Position numbers and translations under genes: made by a program
In this document: one piece after another, positions 13,648 through 21,532 of the stretch
Numbering within the stretch: position 1 is the stretch's first letter
How the letters are laid out: the number at the start of each line of letters is the position of its first letter
Source of the DNA: Angelakisella sp.
GTDB lineage: Bacteria > Bacillota > Clostridia > Oscillospirales > Ruminococcaceae
DNA: 27,706 bases
Direction of reading: 5' to 3'
NCBI GenBank assembly: GCA_020025195.1
Contig: JAHHSN010000019.1
Coordinates: 1-27,706 of the forward strand
The notes under the pieces: generated by a model
What the model saw: only the letters and a program-made list of their open reading frames with translations
Database searches by the model: none
Told to the model about the DNA's origin: nothing

Positions 13648-13908
13648 ATGTTTCTCTTTCTCACCGGGGAAATACTGCTTCTTTCCACCTACCGGGAGAG
13701 CACCTACCGCCGCGTGACCGAGGAGCTGGAGAAGCGCCGCATCCCCTGCCGCGTGCAGGTGATCCGCTCCTGCTCCACCATGACCCCCGAGATGGCGGGC
13801 GCCAAGACGGAGATGGGCTCCGGCGCGCGGCCCGACGCCGAATACCGCCTCTATGTAAAGAAAAAGTTCCGGAAAGAGGCCGAGGAGATCGCCCGCCGCT
13901 TCCGGTAA
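13648..13908 (+). CDS. Small alpha/beta protein, DUF2007-like
   Basis: An 86-residue soluble protein with AAGGAGG before the ATG. The order strand (ILLLSTYRES), helix (YRRVTEELEKRRIP), strand (CRVQVI), a loop of about 20, strand (EYRLYVKKKF), helix (EAEEIARRF) resembles DUF2007 'putative signal transducing' domains, in which the final strand and helix pair has a similar pattern. This is a fold-level guess only. It is the last gene of the operon, 31 bp after the second membrane protein, and might be the soluble partner of the two membrane proteins. Confidence 0.6.
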   Translation: MFLFLTGEILLLSTYRESTYRRVTEELEKRRIPCRVQVIRSCSTMTPEMAGAKTEMGSGARPDAEYRLYVKKKFRKEAEEIARRFR

Positions 13909-13955
13909 AAATTCCCCGGCCCCAAAAGGGCGGCGATTCCTGAAACAGCAAAGCC

Positions 13956-13999
13956 AAAACGGCAGCACCCCACGCGTGGGTACTGCCGTTTTCTTTTTT
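13956..13999. terminator. Terminator of the small-protein operon, also facing pspC
   Basis: AAAACGGCAG/CTGCCGTTTT with an inner ACCC/GGGT and a CACGCGT loop, followed by CTTTTTT. Confidence 0.9.
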
Positions 14000-14040
14000 A
14001 TGAACGCTCCGCCAAAGCGGGGACTTTTTTCTCCCGAGGC

Positions 14041-14238
14041 TCAGTAGCCCGTGTCGGAGGGCATGATGAGCGCCGCGATGATGTACGCCACAAGGCCAAA
14101 GCCAACAGCAAACGCCAGAATGATCCAGATGAGCCGGATCAGCGTGGGGTCGACGTTAAAATACTCGGCGATGCCGCCGCAGACGCCGCAGAGCTTTTTC
14201 TCGCGGCTGGATTTTTTAAGACGTTTTGCGGTATTCAT
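14041..14238 (-). CDS. PspC-domain membrane protein
   Basis: A 65-residue protein consisting of a single PspC domain: basic start (KRLKKSSREKKLCGVCGGIA), then EYFNVDPTLIRLIWI and a membrane helix (ILAFAVGFGLVAYIIAALIM). PspC proteins belong to envelope-stress responses and can bind toxins, secretin or regulators; in Firmicutes stand-alone copies are common and poorly understood. AGGAGG lies 9 bases before the ATG. It starts 21 bp after the trpS stop and shares its direction, so it is probably co-transcribed. Confidence 0.88.
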   Translation of the reverse strand: MNTAKRLKKSSREKKLCGVCGGIAEYFNVDPTLIRLIWIILAFAVGFGLVAYIIAALIMPSDTGY

Positions 14239-14259
14239 GATGGGTTCCTCCTGTTCGGG

Positions 14260-15258
14260 TCAGTCTCCGATGTAGATGTGCATCGCTTCCTTGACTTCCT
14301 TCACCGTCTCGTTGCCGATCCGATTGGCGCGGTCGCTGCCGCTCTTGATGATCTCGGTGACCTCGTCGCGGTGATTCTCATAGTAGTGGCGGCGCTCCCG
14401 GAAGGGATCGAGGAGGGTGTTGATGGCCTCCGCCAGTGCCTTCTTGCAGGCGACGCAGCCGATGCCGGCGTTTTTGCACATGGAGCAGATATTCTCATGC
14501 TCGTCGGGATTAAAGATCTTGTGGTATTTATTGACGACGCAGACGTCGGGGTTGCCGGGGTCCTTCACGCTGATGCGGTTTTTGTCCGTCACGGCGGCCC
14601 GGACCTTCTTCTCCACCGTCTCGCGGTCATCCGAAAGATAGATGGCGTTGCCGAGGCTCTTGCCCATCTTGGCGTTGCCGTCCAGACCCATCAGGCGGGG
14701 ACAGTCGCTCAGCATGATCTCCGGCTCCACCAGGTTCCCGTTATAAAGCTCATTGAAGCGGCGGACGATCTTGCGGGTCATCTCCATATGGGGCTTCTGG
14801 TCCTCGCCGACCGGCACAAGGTTCGCCTTGCAGAAGGTGATATCCGCCGACTGGCTGACGGGATAGCCGAGGAAGCCGTAGGTCATATCATTGTAGCCGT
14901 AGTTGGCGGCTTCGGTTTTGATGGTGGGATTGTGGCGCAGCGCGTTGACCGAAACCAGCATGGAATAGTAGACGGTCAGCTCCCCGATGGAGGGGATGCG
15001 GCTCTGCTGCACCATGGTGATCTTGTTGGGGTCGAGGCCGACCGAAAGGTTATCCATGGCGACGTCATAGATGCTGTGCTCCAAAAGCTCGGGGTTCTCA
15101 AAGTGGGTGGTGAGTGCCTGAATATCGGCAAGCAGAATAAAGCTGTCATATTCATTCTGGAGCGCCACACGGCTCTTCAGGCTGCCGACATAGTGACCGA
15201 GGTGCAGCTTTCCGGTGGTGCGGTCGCCCGTTAAAATTCTTTTTTTCTCAGTGGGCAT
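14260..15258 (-). CDS. trpS: Tryptophanyl-tRNA synthetase, iron-sulfur type
   Basis: A 332-residue class I synthetase that charges tRNA-Trp. The HIGH motif is LHLGHYVGS near residue 17 and the KMSKS motif reads KMGKS near 196. C-terminal cysteines Cys240, Cys261, Cys268 and Cys271 are spaced C-x20-C-x6-C-x2-C (the last three in SMCKNAGIGCVACKK). This is close to the C-x22-C-x6-C-x2-C that holds a [4Fe-4S] cluster near the anticodon-binding region in Thermotoga maritima TrpRS, so a cluster is likely here, in keeping with an anaerobe. The start at 15256-15258 follows AAGGGGAA by 9 bases. The short leader (about 33 nt) has no room for a T-box. pspC follows in the operon. Confidence 0.94.
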   Translation of the reverse strand: MPTEKKRILTGDRTTGKLHLGHYVGSLKSRVALQNEYDSFILLADIQALTTHFENPELLEHSIYDVAMDNLSVGLDPNKITMVQQSRIPSIGELTVYYSMLVSVNALRHNPTIKTEAANYGYNDMTYGFLGYPVSQSADITFCKANLVPVGEDQKPHMEMTRKIVRRFNELYNGNLVEPEIMLSDCPRLMGLDGNAKMGKSLGNAIYLSDDRETVEKKVRAAVTDKNRISVKDPGNPDVCVVNKYHKIFNPDEHENICSMCKNAGIGCVACKKALAEAINTLLDPFRERRHYYENHRDEVTEIIKSGSDRANRIGNETVKEVKEAMHIYIGD

Positions 15259-15297
15259 TGGTATTTTCCCCTTTCCGTCTCTCAAGATTCTCTCCTA

Positions 15298-15326
15298 ACT
15301 ATAACAGGAAACCCCGCCTTTTGCAA
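15298..15326 (-). promoter_or_regulatory. trpS-pspC promoter
   Basis: On the minus strand TTGCAA (complement of 15321-15326), 17 bp, TATAGT (complement of 15298-15303) with a TG extension. Confidence 0.7.
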
Positions 15327-15396
15327 TGTTTCCCGGACCGAAACCACGGCAGAAGGGAAATATTTACGGCAAAGGGGGACTCCTGAGGAAAAAGAA

Positions 15397-15434
15397 AAAG
15401 CACGGAGTTTGGGGCTTCCGCGCTTTCTTTTTTA
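15397..15434. terminator. Terminator downstream of the sortase gene
   Basis: AAAGCACGGA (15397-15406) pairs with TCCGCGCTTT (15417-15426) with one mismatch; T/A tracts on both sides suit both strands. Confidence 0.7.
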
Positions 15435-15448
15435 TGGATTGCTTCTTA

Positions 15449-16549
15449 TCACCAGACATTCGGCTGCCGGTGGTTGGGATTATAAGAGACCGAGACCGGG
15501 CCGATCTCCTCGCCGGGGCGCAGGAGGCGCGCCATGACGACGAAGCGCTGGTTCGAGGTGTTGCCGTAGAACCGGGTGCAGGTGGAGAGGGTCAGGATCT
15601 TGTCCCCCGAATTGACGTCCACGCCGAACACATGACGGCTGCGGGACTGCGCCTCGCTGATGATGCCGTCCAGATTGCCCGGGTTCGTCTGGATGTACCA
15701 GTCGGTGCCCTCGGTATAGAAGCAGGCAAAGATGACAAAGGCCATCTGCTCCGAGGGGGTGGAGTAGTAAATATAGGGATACTGTGCCGCCCAGTCGGTG
15801 TAGTGGTAATTGGTGAGCGCGGCGAACATGATGTATTTCGCGGGGGAAAAGTTCGCGGCACGGACCTGATTGATCGCGTTGTTCCAGTTGTGCCCGTAAA
15901 GCACGGTGTTGGCGGGGAGGGTGTCGCCGGTGCCGAAGGTAGTCGCCGTCGGCGTCCAGATGCAGCCATAGTAGTGGGGCGCCCCCTGCCAGGTAAGGTT
16001 GCTGTAATAGTGGTCGCTGATGTTGCTGTGCATCACCGGGTAATTGATGTTGGTGCCGGGGATCCGCAGCCACGCGCTGACGTCGCTGTTGACGGAGCGG
16101 AAGGAGGGCAGGTTCCCCGCGCCGGTCACGCCGTTATAGGCCGAGGCCTTAAAGCTGCCGCCCTTTTTGGTGGCGACAAGCGGTCTGCCGTAGGCGTTGG
16201 TGGTGGAACCAGCCGCGGGCAGCGCCGTGGAATCTCCGGCAGAGATGTTCTGGGAGGCGGGGATTCCGGCTTCCGCCGCCAGCGCCGCCTTCCGGCCGCC
16301 CTCCACCAGCACCGCGGTGCGGGCTGCCGCAAGGCCGCGGGACTCCTCCCGAAGGCTCTCCTCCATCCGCGCGTGAGAGGCGAGGATCGCCGCGTCCGCC
16401 TCCTCCTGCTGCTGCAGGGACGCCGCCGCGACCGCTTCCCGATCAAGAAGGCGGTCTACGCCGCCGCCGAGCGAAAGGACCAGAAGCCATGCCGCCGCGG
16501 CAAAGAGCAGGGTCCAGTCAAAATGGGCATGAGAGGATTTTTCTGACAT
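15449..16549 (-). CDS. srtB: Class B sortase
   Basis: A 366-residue membrane transpeptidase that cleaves sorting signals and links surface proteins to peptidoglycan. Residues 11-30 are the membrane anchor. Residues 38-75 are alanine/glutamate-rich and probably coiled coil; a longer flexible region runs to about 145, making the N-terminal part longer than usual for SrtB (about 250 residues). The catalytic domain has His220 in LYGHNWNN, Cys324 in TLSTC and Arg335 in NQRFVVMARL, the full triad. Class B features are the DVSAWLRIPGTNINYPV entry and the helix-rich insertion before the Cys. The ATG at 16547-16549 follows AAAGGAGA by 5 bases. The NPATG surface protein at 7749-9080 is a likely substrate. 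Confidence 0.9.
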   Translation of the reverse strand: MSEKSSHAHFDWTLLFAAAAWLLVLSLGGGVDRLLDREAVAAASLQQQEEADAAILASHARMEESLREESRGLAAARTAVLVEGGRKAALAAEAGIPASQNISAGDSTALPAAGSTTNAYGRPLVATKKGGSFKASAYNGVTGAGNLPSFRSVNSDVSAWLRIPGTNINYPVMHSNISDHYYSNLTWQGAPHYYGCIWTPTATTFGTGDTLPANTVLYGHNWNNAINQVRAANFSPAKYIMFAALTNYHYTDWAAQYPYIYYSTPSEQMAFVIFACFYTEGTDWYIQTNPGNLDGIISEAQSRSRHVFGVDVNSGDKILTLSTCTRFYGNTSNQRFVVMARLLRPGEEIGPVSVSYNPNHRQPNVW

Positions 16550-16612
16550 GATGATCTCCTTTATCCAGCTTTCCCTATGAGAAAGTGGTTGTTTTGGTAC
16601 AATAACGGAACA

Positions 16613-16641
16613 ATTATAGCACATTTTTCTTTTATTGGAAA
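16613..16641 (-). promoter_or_regulatory. Sortase promoter
   Basis: On the minus strand TTTCCA (complement of 16636-16641), 17 bp, TATAAT (complement of 16613-16618) with a TG extension. Confidence 0.65.
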
Positions 16642-16679
16642 TGATTTTTGCGGCGGGGAGCGGTCGCGCCGGCAGGCGG

Positions 16680-16708
16680 TTGCGAAATGCCGCCGAAATC
16701 GGTATAAT
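16680..16708 (+). promoter_or_regulatory. mtaB promoter
   Basis: TTGCGA (16680-16685), a 17-bp spacer, TATAAT (16703-16708). Confidence 0.75.
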
Positions 16709-16709
16709 A

Positions 16710-16744
16710 GGAACGTTCCGGGGCGCGCGATTTTTGGGGCGCCC
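16710..16744 (+). promoter_or_regulatory. Palindrome and hairpin at the mtaB transcription start
   Basis: GGAACGTTCC (16710-16719) lies at the predicted start site. It is followed by GGGGCGC...GCGCCCC, a 7-bp hairpin ending near 16744. The first is placed like an operator; the second would be a 5'-leader hairpin without a T-tract. Confidence 0.45.
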
Positions 16745-16778
16745 CTTGTTTAAGTGATTTTCGGGAGGGAATTTCCAT

Positions 16779-18080
16779 ATGCGTGTTGCCTTTTTCACTC
16801 TGGGCTGCAAGGTCAATCAGTACGAGACCGAGGTGCTGGCCGGGCGCTTTGCCGCGGAGGGCTTTGACGTCGTTTCGGGGCATCGTCCCGGGTGCGACGT
16901 CTATGTGGTCGCCAGCTGCACCGTGACCGCCGAGGGCGACCGCAAAACCCGCCAGATGGTGCGCCGCTTCAAGCGGGAGAACCCCGGCGCGGTGGTGGTG
17001 CTGACCGGCTGTTACCCGCAGGCGTTCCCGGAGGAGGCCGCCGCCCTGATGGAGGCGGACCTTGTAACCGGGGTGCGGGAGCGTGCCGCCCTCCCCTCGC
17101 TCGTGAAAACCTATCTCGACCGCCGGGAGCGGCTGGTGGCCATCCGTCCCCACGAAAAGGGAGAGGCCTTTGAGGCCTGCTCCGCCGCCGATTTCGGCGT
17201 CCGCACCCGCGCCTTCCTTAAGATTCAGGACGGCTGCGACAACTGGTGCACCTACTGCATCATCCCCAAGGCCAGAGGCCCCGTCCGCTCCAAGGAGCCG
17301 CAGGCGCTCCGGGAGGAGCTTTCCGCCATCGCCGCGGCGGGCTACCGGGAGGTGGTGCTCACCGGCATCAATCTTTCCAACTACGGACGGGAGTGGGGGC
17401 TTCACCTCTCCGACGCCGTCCGCATTGCCGCTGAGACCCCCGGCATCCTCCGGGTCCGGCTCGGCTCCATTGAACCGGACCTCATGACCCCGGAGGAGAT
17501 CGAAAAGCTCGCCGCTCTGGGCGACGCCTTCTGTCCACAGTTTCATCTCTCCCTGCAAAGCGGCTGTGACGCCACCCTCGCCCGCATGAACCGCCACTAT
17601 GATACCGCCGGCTACCGCGCGGTGGCCGAGGCGGTCCGGCGGGAGTTTGCGGACGCCTCCCTCACCACCGACATGATGGTGGGCTTCCCCGGCGAGACCG
17701 AGGAGGAGCACCGCTGTTCCATGGAATTTGCCCGGGAGATGGGATTTCAGAAGATCCATGTCTTTGCTTACAGCCGCCGGCCGGGGACCCGGGCCGACGC
17801 GATGCCGGGACAGGTCCCGCAGGAGGTGAAGCACCGCCGCTCCTGCGAGCTCATCGCGCTGGGAGAGGAGCTGCGCCGCGCCGCCCTCACCGGGATGACA
17901 GGCCGCCGGAGGAACGTCCTCTTTGAGGAGCGGGGCGCCGCGGGTCTCACCGGCTACACCCCCAACTTTACCCCCGTCACCGTTTTTGACCCCGCTGTCC
18001 GTCCGGGGGAGCTGCGGGAGGTTCTCCTCACGGGGCTTACCGAGGACGGCGACGGCTGCCTCGGCGTTCTGGCGGAGTAA
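16779..18080 (+). CDS. mtaB: tRNA threonylcarbamoyladenosine (t6A37) methylthiotransferase MtaB
   Basis: A 433-residue radical SAM enzyme that converts t6A to ms2t6A at position 37 of ANN-decoding tRNAs. The N-terminal UPF0004 domain binds the auxiliary cluster through Cys10 (LGCKVNQYE), Cys47 (ASCTVT) and Cys78 (TGCYPQ). The radical SAM motif is CDNWCTYC with Cys153, Cys157 and Cys160. LSLQSGCDATLARMNRHY near 265 and DMMVGFPGETEEEH near 300 are family signatures. A C-terminal TRAM-like domain follows. Length and the LGCKVNQYE start favour MtaB over MiaB or RimO. GGGAGGG precedes the ATG. A second radical SAM gene follows. Confidence 0.93.
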   Translation: MRVAFFTLGCKVNQYETEVLAGRFAAEGFDVVSGHRPGCDVYVVASCTVTAEGDRKTRQMVRRFKRENPGAVVVLTGCYPQAFPEEAAALMEADLVTGVRERAALPSLVKTYLDRRERLVAIRPHEKGEAFEACSAADFGVRTRAFLKIQDGCDNWCTYCIIPKARGPVRSKEPQALREELSAIAAAGYREVVLTGINLSNYGREWGLHLSDAVRIAAETPGILRVRLGSIEPDLMTPEEIEKLAALGDAFCPQFHLSLQSGCDATLARMNRHYDTAGYRAVAEAVRREFADASLTTDMMVGFPGETEEEHRCSMEFAREMGFQKIHVFAYSRRPGTRADAMPGQVPQEVKHRRSCELIALGEELRRAALTGMTGRRRNVLFEERGAAGLTGYTPNFTPVTVFDPAVRPGELREVLLTGLTEDGDGCLGVLAE

Positions 18081-18205
18081 GAAAGCCTGCTTTTTAGGCG
18101 CGCGCGAGGGCTTCCCTGATAAAAGACCGAGCGCGCGGCCCGGGGGAGGAGCCGAACGCGGGGGCACCCTGCCGCCCGCCCTTCCCTTTCGCGTACCGTT
18201 CCCGA
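18081..18205. other. GC-rich spacer between mtaB and the DUF512 gene
   Basis: It holds GCGCGC repeats that can pair (about 18099-18106 with 18131-18137) around AGGGCTTCCCT. There is no closing stem like that of the cloverleaf elements and no supported open frame. Confidence 0.4.
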
Positions 18206-18228
18206 TTGGGGGTTTTCCCCCTTTTTTA
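18206..18228 (+). terminator. Terminator after mtaB
   Basis: GGGGG-TTTT-CCCCC followed by T6, ending only 26 bp before the next start codon. No promoter is visible between, so the next gene probably depends on read-through. Confidence 0.8.
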
Positions 18229-18253
18229 TTATCTATCCGGAGGAGGACAAACC

Positions 18254-19579
18254 ATGCCCATCACCGTAAGCTCCGTTGACCGGGGCAGCCCCGCCGACCG
18301 CGCCGGCCTTCGTGCCGGGGATCAGCTCATCTCTCTCAACGGCAGCGAGATCCACGACGTTCTCGACTACCGCTTCTATATGATCGACCGCCGCCTCAAG
18401 GTGGAGGTCCTGCGGGAGGGAAAGCCCCACACCTTCCGCGTCCGCAAGGAGGAATATGACGAGCTGGGGCTGGAATTTGAGACCTACCTCATGGACCGCC
18501 AGCACCACTGCGCCAACAAATGCGTTTTCTGCTTTGTGGATCAGCTGCCGCCGGGCATGCGGGAGACCCTCTATTTTAAGGATGACGACAGCCGCATGAG
18601 CTTTCTCTTCGGGAGCTATGTCACCCTCACCAACATGCAGGAGGAGGAGATCCGCCGCATCATCAAGATGCACATCAGCCCCATCAACATCTCGGTGCAC
18701 ACCACCAATCCGGAGCTTCGGGTACAGATGATGAAGAACCCGAGAAGCGGTGAAGTGCTCCGCTTTATCCCCATGCTCACCGAAAGCGGCATCCGGGTGA
18801 ATGCACAGATTGTCATTTGCCCCGGTCTCAATGACGGGGAGGAGCTGACCCGCAGCCTCAATGACCTCGGGCAGTACGCCCCCAACCTCCAGAGCATCGC
18901 GCTGGTGCCGGTGGGGCTCACCGAGCACCGGGACCGGCTCTATCCTCTCCGGTCCATGACCCGGGACGAGGCGAGGGACTGCATCCGCCGGGCGGACGAG
19001 TTCGGGGAACGGATGCTTGCCCTCTACGGGACCCGCATCGCCTTCTCAGCGGATGAACTCTACCTCATCGCGGAGCTTCCGCTCCCCGGGCCGGAGTACT
19101 ATGAGGACTACGACCAGCTGGGCAACGGCGTCGGCACCACCGCGCTCCTGCGGGAGGAGTTTGCCGCGGCTCTCCGGCTGGAGGACGGGGACGACGTCTC
19201 CGCCCACTACGCCCTCGCGACGGGGGAGGCCGCCGCGCCGCTCCTCACCGAGCTGCTCGCCACCGCGAAAGAAAAATTCCCCCACCGGGAGATCACCGTT
19301 TACCCCATCAAGAACCGCATCTTCGGCGGCGGAGTCAACGTGACGGGACTGGTGACCGGCGGCGACATCATCAAGGCGCTGGCGGACCAGCCGCTCTTTG
19401 AGCGTCTCCTGATCCCGGACATCATGCTGCGGGAGGAAAAGGACCGTTTTCTGGACGACAGCACCCCGGAGGAGGTCTCCGAGGCGCTCCGCATCCCGGT
19501 CACCGTCTCCCCCACCGACGGCACGGGGCTTCTGGACGCCCTTTTGGGGCGGCTCCCCGGCATGGAGGAAGCCGAATAA
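18254..19579 (+). CDS. DUF512 family radical SAM protein with PDZ domain
   Basis: A 441-residue protein. Residues 1-65 form a PDZ-like domain (GSPADRAGLRAGDQLISLNG). The radical SAM cluster motif is CANKCVFC with Cys86, Cys90 and Cys93. RMSFLFGSYVTLTNM and ISVHTTNPELR follow in the barrel. The rest is the DUF512 domain, ending with TVSPTDGTGLLDALL-type sequence. This matches a widespread but uncharacterised family in Firmicutes and cyanobacteria. GGAGGAGG lies 8 bases before the ATG 18254; an ATG at 18206 overlaps the terminator. No substrate is known. Pairing with mtaB may reflect shared iron-sulfur or tRNA-linked roles, but that is only context. Confidence 0.9.
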   Translation: MPITVSSVDRGSPADRAGLRAGDQLISLNGSEIHDVLDYRFYMIDRRLKVEVLREGKPHTFRVRKEEYDELGLEFETYLMDRQHHCANKCVFCFVDQLPPGMRETLYFKDDDSRMSFLFGSYVTLTNMQEEEIRRIIKMHISPINISVHTTNPELRVQMMKNPRSGEVLRFIPMLTESGIRVNAQIVICPGLNDGEELTRSLNDLGQYAPNLQSIALVPVGLTEHRDRLYPLRSMTRDEARDCIRRADEFGERMLALYGTRIAFSADELYLIAELPLPGPEYYEDYDQLGNGVGTTALLREEFAAALRLEDGDDVSAHYALATGEAAAPLLTELLATAKEKFPHREITVYPIKNRIFGGGVNVTGLVTGGDIIKALADQPLFERLLIPDIMLREEKDRFLDDSTPEEVSEALRIPVTVSPTDGTGLLDALLGRLPGMEEAE

Positions 19580-19587
19580 GAAACGAA

Positions 19588-19639
19588 AAAGCCGACCCCG
19601 TCAGGGAGTTTTTCTCCCTTGGGATCGGCTTTCTTTTTT
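19588..19639. terminator. Bidirectional terminator between DUF512 and Na/Pi genes
   Basis: AAAGCCGA (19588-19595) pairs with TCGGCTTT (19625-19632) around an inner GGGAG/CTCCC hairpin, with CTTTTTT to the right and an A-rich left flank. Confidence 0.85.
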
Positions 19640-21320
19640 AGTCCTTCGGCGCGGGGCACGCCGCCTTCTGAGGGCGCATTCCCTCCACAGCGGTTCCCTT
19701 TTCCTCCGCGATATTCCGCGCGTGATCGGAGATACGCTCCAGACTGACGAGGGTATCCTGGAAGAGGATGCCGGCCTGCGCATCGCAGCGGTGCTCGGTC
19801 AGGCGGCTGATATTCCGGGCCCTGAACAGGATTTCCATCTGGTCAATCTCGGTCTCCACCTCAATGGTAAGGCGGAGCGCCTCCTTGTCCTCCTTCTCAT
19901 AGGCCTTGAGGGCGTGGCGGTAGCAGACGGCGCTTCGCTCCGCCATGTCGGAAAGCTCCTGCCGCGCCATTTCCGAAAAGGCCATGCCCTTTTCCAGCAG
20001 CTGTTCCGCGTATTCCGCCATGTTTTCACACTGGTCGGAGATTCGCTCGATATCGGAGACGACCTGCAGAATTTCCACCGTCTCCCGGTGCTCCTTGCGG
20101 CTGATCTCCATGGAGGAAAGCTGGATGGCATAGGCGGAGATCTCCGCGGTCATTTTGTCCACCAGCTGCTCCTTTTCCTTGACCTCACGGATCTTATTCT
20201 CATCCGGTTTCAGGATGGCCTCGGTCGCGGTCTTCAGGATGCCGACTACCAGCTCTCCCATGCGGAGCAGCTCGTCATTCAGGGTGCGCAGCGCGATACC
20301 GGGAGTCTCGAGGAGACGCTCATCCAAAAGAGCGACGCGGGAATTGGCCTCCTCCTTCCCCGCCTTGGAGATTTTCTGGGCAAGGCGGATAATGAGATTC
20401 GAGAACGGGAAGAGCAGCAGCGTCGTCGCAATATTAAAGAGGGTGTGGATAAGACCGATCTGGGTCTGGGAGATGCTCTCCATCGCCCAGGCAGGCTCCG
20501 CCGCCGAAAGATAAATGATGGCGCCGGTCGCAAAAATGGTGGTTCCGATGATATTAAAGAGCAGGTGCATGAGACCCGCGGTCTTGGCGCTGCGGTTGGC
20601 GCCGAGGCCGGAGATGAGAGCGGTCACGCAGGTACCGATGTTCTGTCCCATGATGATATAGATGGCGGCATTGATGGGGATGAGCCCCGCGGCAGCCAGA
20701 CTCTGCAGAATACCCACCGAAGCAGAGGAGCTCTGGATGATGGCGGTCACAATGGTACCGGTGGCGATACCGAGGAGGGGATTTCTTCCGAGAGTGACAA
20801 AGAGATTGCAGAAGGCTTCGCTCTCCTTGAGCGGCTCCACCGCAGCGGACATGGTGGTGATACCCACAAAGAGAAGACCAAAGCCAAAGACGATTTTGGC
20901 GACCTCCTTGGTCTTGAAGCGCTTTCCCGTCATCATAATAACGGTTCCCGCCATGATGGCGACAGGGGCCAGCATCGTGGGGCTCAAAAACTTCGCCCAC
21001 TCGGTACTGGAGACCAGCCAGCCGGTCACGGTGGTACCGATATTGGCGCCCATAATAACGCCCATCGCCTGCTGGAGATTCATGATGCCGGCGTTAACAA
21101 AACCAACGACCATGACCGTGGTGGCAGAAGAGCTCTGAATGATGGCCGTGATGCCGGCACCGAGGAGCACTCCCAGCAGCTTATTGCGGGTCAGGATTTC
21201 CAGCAGGGAACGCATCCGGCTGCCGGCGGCGTTTTCCAGCCCCTGCGCCATGGTCTGCATCCCGTAAATGAACATACCGAGCCCGCCGACAAAGGGAATT
21301 AAAATTTCCAGGATTCTCAT
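19638..21320 (-). CDS. Na+/phosphate cotransporter with C-terminal PhoU-like domain
   Basis: A 560-residue inner-membrane protein of the NptA/YjbB family that moves phosphate coupled to sodium. Residues 1-320 hold two inverted transport repeats with the signature QSSSAT at 62-67 and QSSSAS near 193, and GANIGTTVT/GQNIGTCVT at the paired sites. Residues about 340-545 are helical and PhoU-like (EKEQLVDKMTAEISAYA, VVSDIERISDQCENMAEYAE, LVSLERISDHARNIAE); such domains sense or regulate phosphate flux. The ATG at 21318-21320 has AAAGGAAA upstream at long spacing. Upstream lies a yybP-ykoY riboswitch, so expression may respond to manganese. No Pho-box was identified. Confidence 0.93.
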   Translation of the reverse strand: MRILEILIPFVGGLGMFIYGMQTMAQGLENAAGSRMRSLLEILTRNKLLGVLLGAGITAIIQSSSATTVMVVGFVNAGIMNLQQAMGVIMGANIGTTVTGWLVSSTEWAKFLSPTMLAPVAIMAGTVIMMTGKRFKTKEVAKIVFGFGLLFVGITTMSAAVEPLKESEAFCNLFVTLGRNPLLGIATGTIVTAIIQSSSASVGILQSLAAAGLIPINAAIYIIMGQNIGTCVTALISGLGANRSAKTAGLMHLLFNIIGTTIFATGAIIYLSAAEPAWAMESISQTQIGLIHTLFNIATTLLLFPFSNLIIRLAQKISKAGKEEANSRVALLDERLLETPGIALRTLNDELLRMGELVVGILKTATEAILKPDENKIREVKEKEQLVDKMTAEISAYAIQLSSMEISRKEHRETVEILQVVSDIERISDQCENMAEYAEQLLEKGMAFSEMARQELSDMAERSAVCYRHALKAYEKEDKEALRLTIEVETEIDQMEILFRARNISRLTEHRCDAQAGILFQDTLVSLERISDHARNIAEEKGTAVEGMRPQKAACPAPKD

Positions 21321-21477
21321 CTTTTTCCGTTTCCTTTCCTCTCAGCGCTTCCGGGCTTTCCCAAATGGGAGGTGCACGAAAGCAAATCCTCTTATAGTAT
21401 TCCTCTGAAATCCTGCCGGAAGTCGGTCCTAAACCAAAATGCCGGCTTATTTCTCCTTTCCTCTCCCGCAGGTTTCT

Positions 21478-21532
21478 TAAAAAAAAGCGAGACCCTTACG
21501 ACCATGTCCTTCATGGCCGTAAAAGTCTCGCT
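21478..21532 (-). terminator. Riboswitch-controlled terminator before the Na/Pi gene
   Basis: On the minus strand AGCGAGAC (complement of 21525-21532) pairs with GTCTCGCT (complement of 21486-21493), with an inner TTACGG/CATGG region also pairing, followed by T8. The same AGCGAGAC belongs to the aptamer, giving mutually exclusive folds. Confidence 0.88.

Noticed and set aside
16632..18167. 511-residue open frame antisense to mtaB
   Set aside because: It covers the mtaB promoter and terminator region, and the opposite strand carries all radical SAM motifs.
19722..21302. 526-residue open frame antisense to the Na/Pi gene
   Set aside because: Composition is Gly/Asp/His-rich shadow sequence; the minus-strand protein has two QSSSA motifs and PhoU helices.
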